This document shows, in pieces, positions 59,001 through 64,000 of a stretch of DNA of 64,000 nt. The position numbers were made by a program, and so were the translations under genes. Where the stretch lies: contig NC_064042.1 in assembly GCF_932526225.1 (NCBI RefSeq), positions 13,343,040 through 13,407,039 of the forward strand, read 5' to 3'. The notes beneath the pieces were generated by a model. It made no database searches and was not told where the DNA came from. It was given only the letters and a program-made list of their open reading frames with translations. Every line of letters begins with the position of its first letter. Position 1 is the first letter of the stretch. This DNA comes from Nematostella vectensis (Eukaryota > Cnidaria > Anthozoa > Actiniaria > Edwardsiidae).

Positions 59001-62000
59001 ATAAGCTCCTAACAAAGTCTTTTGGTTTGGGTTATAAAGTTTTTCTCTACAGCCAAAACACTCTTAATTTTATCAGGTTACTTTCGAATAGAAGTATTAG
59101 GATACGGGTATTAGGATAAAGAAATTACTTTATACAACACTAGATAATTGCATTTTATTCTTATTTCCTTCGTGAACACATGTTTGAGTTTTGAATTTGT
59201 GTTGCTTTTTCAAGGTTATGGGGACAGCGGCAGTCTCCCAGAGTTGCAGTTCTGGTAAAAGCAGCGAGATCATCCAGCCTACCTCCAAAGCGTCCTTCAT
59301 ACTTAACGACATCAGAGACAGCGATGAAGGAGAGTATCAACTGAGGCTGCGCGGAACCGCTAAACCGCTGGACAGTGTTATAGCATTGTTTGTCACAGGT
59401 AAAAAAAAAAACTAATTAATGAAGGAGCTCTCCAATATGCGAATTGCACTAACGGACCACGAGACTTTTTTTTAGCATTTGAATTGAAGCTAAAATAAAT
59501 AATTGCGCCCGCAAGACAGAGAACGACAAAATAAAAGAAAATAAGCCGTTTGCATATAAGCAACTGTTTGGTTTATTAGCTAAATAACTAAATAATTTGC
59601 TTTTAAATGCTGTTATTTTGCCGCTTAAAAGCCTGAGGGCTCGCGAGCTTTCCACCCAAAAGTGATCTATAAGTGTAGGCCGTCTATTATACCCATAACG
59701 TTAAACGAGTCTCGCATTTTTAGGAGGAATTTATTTTCACTTTTAATGTTGCTAAAACTAAAAGTATAAATCATTTCATTCAACTCTCTTACCACAGATC
59801 CTCCTGTTATAACTCTTCAACCTGAACCAACAGTCGTTCGCGAGGGAAATCCGCTTATACTATCGTGCGCAGCTGATGGTCGACCAATTCCTTCCTACGA
59901 ATGGCTGAAAGATGGTCACGTAATCACAGATTCATCCAATAGTACACTTGAAATAAAAAGCGCGAGCAGAGAGGATGCCGGGAGATATCAATGTGTTGCA
60001 AGTAATCGTATTGGAAACGAGACGTCACGTTATGCTGACGTCACTGTTTATTGTAAGCAAGATTTCAATATATTTATTCTTTGTTTGATCAACTGTGTTC
60101 TGAGTGTTCAGCCATTTGCCGACTATAGTCGAGATAAAGTCGCAAGAAGAAAGTCGGACAAAGGCTGTATCGAGTAAAAAGCACTAGTTTATACAGAAAA
60201 AAGCCCCAAAATTATTACAGAAAGTTCCTGAAGTAAAATGAAAAGGAAATCATAATTATAATAAGGAATTTTGTCTCCTGAGTTTGATTTCCGAATTCCG
60301 AACAATACTTTTTCATTTTACAGACCCCCCTACAGTGAACCTCACCGAAAAGCGGACCATAGTCAAACTTCCGCTTGGCGCCAGCGAGACTTTATCGTGT
60401 CCAGCGGTAGGGAACCCTTCCCCTATCTACCAATGGTACAAAGGGATCGATCACTACATTAGTAACGGGCATCACATCAGCGTTACCGTGGCGACCGAGG
60501 CAGAGTATGTGACGTACTTGTGCGAGGCAGAGAATGAGCTTGGGACCGATAACGCCACATTTGTCTTGGTGAAAGTGGGTAAGTGACTGCCTTTTAGTCG
60601 CCACGCAACAAATAGCCGACACCCTGAAACTCAAAGGGATAAAAAAGTAACAGACGCCGTTCCGTCGCTGTTCCGTTTTGAGCTTGATGATAATTTTATT
60701 TTGTGAAGAAATGAAAGCGATTTGTTTACTTTTGAAACATGTAAAACATGACTACTGTTAACGTGGTTGGGAATTAAGGAGAGAGAGGTTTGTGTGGATA
60801 GCATTCAGTGCAAAATATTGCAAAATTCTAAAAACGCCAGAACGAGCAAATACTATGCTATCTGAATAGTAATACTTATAAACGCGTTATTCTGTCTCGC
60901 TGAAGGCCCCCCAACAAGTCCTCGCGTGGACTGCGGGAAACGTGAGGACACCACGAACTCGCGCGACAGGAAATTTCACTGGACCCCGCCAAGTGACGAC
61001 GGTGGGGCCCCTGTGTTATTCTACACCGTCAAATACCGTACTGTGAGGGGTACTCTGGGGAGAGGGCCGTGGGTCACTCGTAACATCAGCGTGTCAAGCA
61101 CGTGGCACCAGTTCTCACTGGATTGGGACAAAGTGTATGAGCTTAGCGTGACAGCATGGAACAAGTACGGGGAAAGCGTGACGGACTTGGAGTTGGATAC
61201 GTGTGTCGTGACAGTCGGGGCAGGTACGGTTTGCCTTGATGTGCGCAGGCGCGTTCCCAGGATTGGCTGTGGAAGGGGGGGAGGTGCGCAGTCATAGGAA
61301 AAAGCATAGTATTTGAAGATTCCTTAATAAGAAATGACCAACTTTTTGTCCGCTAAGGGTGGGGTGGGGGGAGGGGGGTGCCTGGTACGCAAAACACCCT
61401 AACTATAGATTTATGTAGTTTTTTTTATTTTCAAAATGTTCGATCATTTCAAGGTGCTTCTTTTTCACTATGTCGTATATCTACAATAATAGATATGAAA
61501 TTAAGATATTTTATAAATGAAGCAGTTCATTCATAGATAATTTACTTTAGATTTTTAAATTAACTACAAGTTCTCTCTCCACCAATTAGGGCCGTAGCAG
61601 GGGGTGGGGCACTGGGGGCATGTGCCCCTCCCCCAAATATTTTTTTTTAATATAAGGAAATGACCAGTAGGGGCGTGACTGTGCCCCCAAACATTTTCTT
61701 AATGTTTCTGTATTGTGCTCCCTAGGCGTCATGCCTCACACGGTGCCTCCCAAGCCTCACACGGTGGTTGTTGAGAATGCTAATATAATATAATTTGTAT
61801 TGTTCTAGATCCATCCGCAGCGACAACAACAGCCTTGCCACCTCCCGTAGTGGGTAAGCAGCTTAGTAGACAGATTTTGCTCAACACAACAACGTACGTA
61901 ATACTGGTGAACATAGCTCAGCTATGCAGACATATGACAATTTCTATTTAATATTTCAGCAGAGTCGCAAGATTTTGTGGACAAGATTCCGGGTGGGAAG

Positions 62001-63638
62001 ATAACGCTGTACGTTGGTATCGCAGGCGCGCTCGTCTTGCTGTTGATTGTGGTCATTGCTCTGGTTCACAGGAGTCACGTCAGAAAAAGCAAAGAAAAAG
62101 GTATAGAGCAGGTGTATCCGATAACTGGAGCCCTCGATACCTAAGGCTCTAAGTCTCGTACCCAGGATTGGCTAAGCGGGGTGCGCAGTCATAGTTATCA
62201 TATGGAATAGTATTTGAAGAATTCATTAATAAGAAATGACCCACTTTTTGGCAGCTAAGGGGGGGGGATGCGCAGTCATAGTTATCATATGGAATAGTAT
62301 TTGAAGATTCCTTAATGAGAAATGACCCACTTTTTGGCAGCTAAGGGGGGGATGCGCAGTCATAGTTTTCATATGGAATAGTATTTGAAGATTCCTTAAT
62401 GAGAAATGACCCACTTTTTGGCAGCTAAGGGGGGGGGGGGGGGATGCGCAGTCATAGTTATCATATGGAACAGTATTTGAAGATTCCTTAATGAGAAATG
62501 ACCCACTTTTTGGCAGCTAAGGGGGGGGGATGCGCAGTCATAGTTATCATATGGAATAGTATTTGAAGATTCCTTAATGAGAAATGACCCACTTTTTTGG
62601 CAGCTAAGGGGGGGGGATGCGCAGTCATATTTATCATATGGAATAGTATTTGAAGATTCCTTAATGAGAAATGACCCACTTTTTTGGCAGCTAAGGGGGG
62701 GGGGATGCGCAGTCATATTTATCATATGGAATAGTATTTGAAGATTCCTTAATGAGAAATGACCCACTTTTTTGGCAGCTACGGGGGGGTACGCGTGCAC
62801 CCTGCGCACCCCCTGTGTACGCGCCTGATTCTTGCAAAGTCTTGCAGCCGCATGATTACAATATGATGATTGAAGAAAAAAAAGAACCTGCTTTTTTACT
62901 TGGCTATTTACCTTTGGGTGTTAATAAAAAATTCCGACTAACTTTAGTTTTCAGGTTTTTACTAGTGGATTTTCTCTTTTTTCTAACTCAATGAGATTTA
63001 AAGAAATTTTCTTAATATTTTTACCTTGAAAACTCTCTTAGAAAGACAAAAAAAAGGGAAACTCATATTTCTTATTTGGGTCTATGCAAATTTATACTCG
63101 CCTATTCATCCATTATATTTTACATAACATAACATCGATCCTTTTATCTTTGCAGTAAAGAACTGGTCAAACCAGCAGATCAGGTATGAATGATTTACTT
63201 ATGTGCAAGTCCAAAAAGAAAAATTTATCTTCTCAGAGCGAGAATGAACTCAACCCCCCATATTTCCATCCTAAAATGTGTCGAAATACAGCGCATATTG
63301 ACAAAACGAGATAGACTCGGCACTATTAAAAAAACTAACCCAGAACTATACCTGGAATAACTTTAAAATGATCAACCTTGTCTTGTACGTTTTTAGTATA
63401 AGCGGCCATCTTGATGGCCATTTCTGGGAAGGTCCTTCCGCAGCAGAGGACCGTAAACAGTCGATGGTAGGGAGCCCCTCGTACCATATGGACCCACAGT
63501 GGGCCATCCCTCGGGAAAAGATCTCTATCTTGAAGGTGATTGGCAATGGGGCGTTTGGTCTGGTGTACAAAGGACGTGTGCATGGATTAGGGACCAACAG
63601 ACCCGGATGGAACCTGGTTGCCATCAAAAGCCCGTATG
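53382..63638 (+). CDS. Receptor tyrosine kinase with Ig-like and FN3 ectodomain, N-terminal 696 codons (3' part beyond window)
   Basis: A single-pass receptor. Exons: 53382-53445, 55385-55502, 55614-55824, 56751-56810, 58269-58436, 59215-59398, 59798-60052, 60324-60578, 60906-61223, 61809-61853, 61960-62100, 63156-63183, 63397-63638 (2089 nt, phases consistent). Order: signal peptide (1-21), two divergent Ig-like units (about 22-268), two I-set Ig domains (268-438), one FN3 (438-544), Thr/Pro linker, transmembrane helix (574-595), juxtamembrane, then kinase with glycine loop IGNGAFGLV (664-672) and VAIK lysine (693). The catalytic loop and activation loop are off the right edge. The Ig/FN3 plan is seen in FGFR/VEGFR/Tie-type relatives; no orthologue is claimed. 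The start at 53382 is chosen because it places a hydrophobic signal at the N-terminus. Confidence 0.92.
54660..54857. mobile_element. Family-E MITE, strongly diverged copy
   Basis: TTTAAAGCGGCTATATCA, ACTGATAATTTAGAGCG and TTGAGGTTTCCGTCGG align with the E copies at 9757 and 11521. The ends are degraded. Confidence 0.5.
54913..55313. repeat. 21-bp minisatellite, about 19 units (receptor kinase intron 1)
   Basis: Units TAACAATATTGATAATATCAC with ATACTG, ATACCG and ATGCTG variants. It ends about 70 bp before exon 55385-55502. The Ile/Leu-rich frames are repeat by-products. Confidence 0.95.
55830..56578. repeat. CCATCA hexanucleotide satellite (receptor kinase intron 3)
   Basis: About 750 bp of CCATCA with CCACCA, CCACGA and ATATCA interruptions, starting only about 6 bp after the GTTAGA donor of exon 55614-55824. 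Poly-His, Ser-Pro and Gly-Asp frames are products of the repeat. Confidence 0.97.
57380..57935. repeat. ~144-bp tandem repeat with cAMP-response-element-like palindromes
   Basis: TGACGTCATCGATGACGTCAC at about 57511 and 57799, and a variant at 57656. Flanking words CATGACACCTAC(C/G)(A/G)AG and TTTGGTTG-CATACGATG recur with each unit. The last unit runs into GGACACACGTTTTTGGGAAC. Confidence 0.85.
59798..60578 (+). CDS. Receptor kinase exons for two I-set Ig domains
   Basis: 59798-60052 encodes [36 protein letters not shown] and [19 protein letters not shown]. 60324-60578 encodes [29 protein letters not shown] and [18 protein letters not shown]. Both have the Cys-Trp-Cys Ig core, and each is one 255-bp phase-1 exon, the usual one-domain-one-exon arrangement. 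Confidence 0.95.
60906..61223 (+). CDS. Receptor kinase FN3 exon
   Basis: Encodes [20 protein letters not shown] and [18 protein letters not shown], the classical FN3 landmarks (W-x-PP-x-D-x-G, Y-x-V-x-Y/A-x-N-x-x-G). Membrane-proximal single FN3. Confidence 0.93.
61588..61740 (+). mobile_element. Family-D MITE (receptor kinase intron)
   Basis: GGGCCGTAGCAGGGGGTGGG at the start, GGGCATGTGCCCCTCCCCC, then GGGGCGTGACTGTGCCCCC. The best-preserved copy in the window. Confidence 0.75.
61960..62100 (+). CDS. Receptor kinase transmembrane exon
   Basis: [20 protein letters not shown] is an uninterrupted hydrophobic helix of about 22 residues followed by basic [11 protein letters not shown], as expected for type I topology. 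Confidence 0.95.
62155..62827. mobile_element. Family-C MITE with internal tandem expansion (receptor kinase intron)
   Basis: Ends TCGTACCCAGGATTGGC and CCTGTGTACGCGCCTGA correspond to the family-C termini. Between them an ~84-90-bp unit (ATGCGCAGTCATAGTTATCA ... AATGACCCACTTTTTGGCAG plus a G run) is repeated about seven times. A single-unit relative is at 61250-61395. Confidence 0.85.
63397..63638 (+). CDS. Receptor kinase exon with start of the kinase domain
   Basis: [20 protein letters not shown], then LVYKGRVHG and LVAIKSPY: the glycine-rich loop and beta-3 lysine typical of receptor tyrosine kinases, where W-x-(I/L)-P-R-E precedes the domain. Ends in phase 1 at GTAAGT. Confidence 0.95.
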
Positions 63639-63690
63639 GTAAGTGGCCCGTGTGATATGTCCCGTATGGTATGTGTCCCGTATGTTTGAC

Positions 63691-63899
63691 TACAATACAC
63701 CAAAAACTGGAAATCGACTCTGCCAAATTTTCGTCTTTAATAAGACTTCTTCAGGGCAGACTGAAGAAGGTGAATCGTTACAAGCTTATTTATTATTGAA
63801 ATAAGCTTGTAACGATTCACCTTCTTCAGTCTGCCCTGAAGAAGTCTTATTAAAGACGAAAATTTGGCAGAGTCGATTTCCAGTTTTTGGTGTATTGTA
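63691..63899. repeat. Perfect 101-bp-arm inverted repeat (hairpin)
   Basis: 63691-63791 is the exact inverse of 63799-63899, with a 7-base ATTATTG loop. It lies just 3' of the kinase-start exon. The outer part (GACGAAAATTTGG, CCAGTTTTTG) is shared with 432-505. Confidence 0.95.
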
Positions 63900-64000
63900 T
63901 TCATTGTTCTGGTACGAGATCGCGACAGTTCGGGCTTTTTGATTCTATTCGGATGTTTGACTAGTTAGACCACAATCTTTTCTTCTCTCACAATACAATT

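Overview
The window is animal nuclear DNA: AT-rich, with short exons split by introns carrying GT-AG signals, long intergenic spacers, and many MITEs, satellites and poly-G/C tracts. The gene content (a TRIP12 orthologue, an Ig/FN3 receptor tyrosine kinase, a C2H2 zinc-finger gene) is metazoan. Together with a plant-like alpha-dioxygenase and the repeat style, it suggests an early-branching marine invertebrate, most likely an anthozoan cnidarian such as a sea anemone. That is inference; no species marker was seen. All exon models were derived by hand from splice signals, reading phase and remembered family conservation. No alignment was run.

Layout. (1) 745-14655, minus strand: the first 23 coding exons (800 codons, phase-consistent throughout) of the ubiquitin ligase TRIP12, from the start codon through the Ser-rich N-terminus and armadillo region to the WWE domain. 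The HECT half lies off the left edge. (2) 14656-16150: GC-rich upstream region and repeats. (3) 16150-24740: a decayed LINE split by a 7.2-kb inverted-repeat DNA element with 81-bp terminal repeats and a 9-bp target duplication; its arms hold 105-bp tandem subrepeats. (4) 25010-25850: a 36-bp satellite, followed by a ~143-bp tandem repeat with a MITE inserted in it. (5) 26917-44875, minus strand: a complete 10-exon, 614-aa heme peroxidase of the fatty-acid alpha-dioxygenase type. Its introns hold a 101-copy 30-bp satellite, a tRNA-derived SINE, MITEs, and on the opposite strand a nested C2H2 zinc-finger gene at 40448-41158. (6) 45000-53300: no confident gene, but a 1.2-kb palindrome and several MITEs. 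(7) 53382-63638, plus strand: the first 13 coding exons (696 codons) of a receptor tyrosine kinase, from signal peptide through Ig-like domains, one FN3 and a transmembrane helix to the first kinase lobe; the rest lies off the right edge.

The four genes share no evident pathway. What stands out is rearrangement: a TRIP12 exon duplicated in inverted orientation between TTAA-type MITEs, tandem copies that duplicate splice sites in two genes, and an element insertion whose empty site is present elsewhere in the window.
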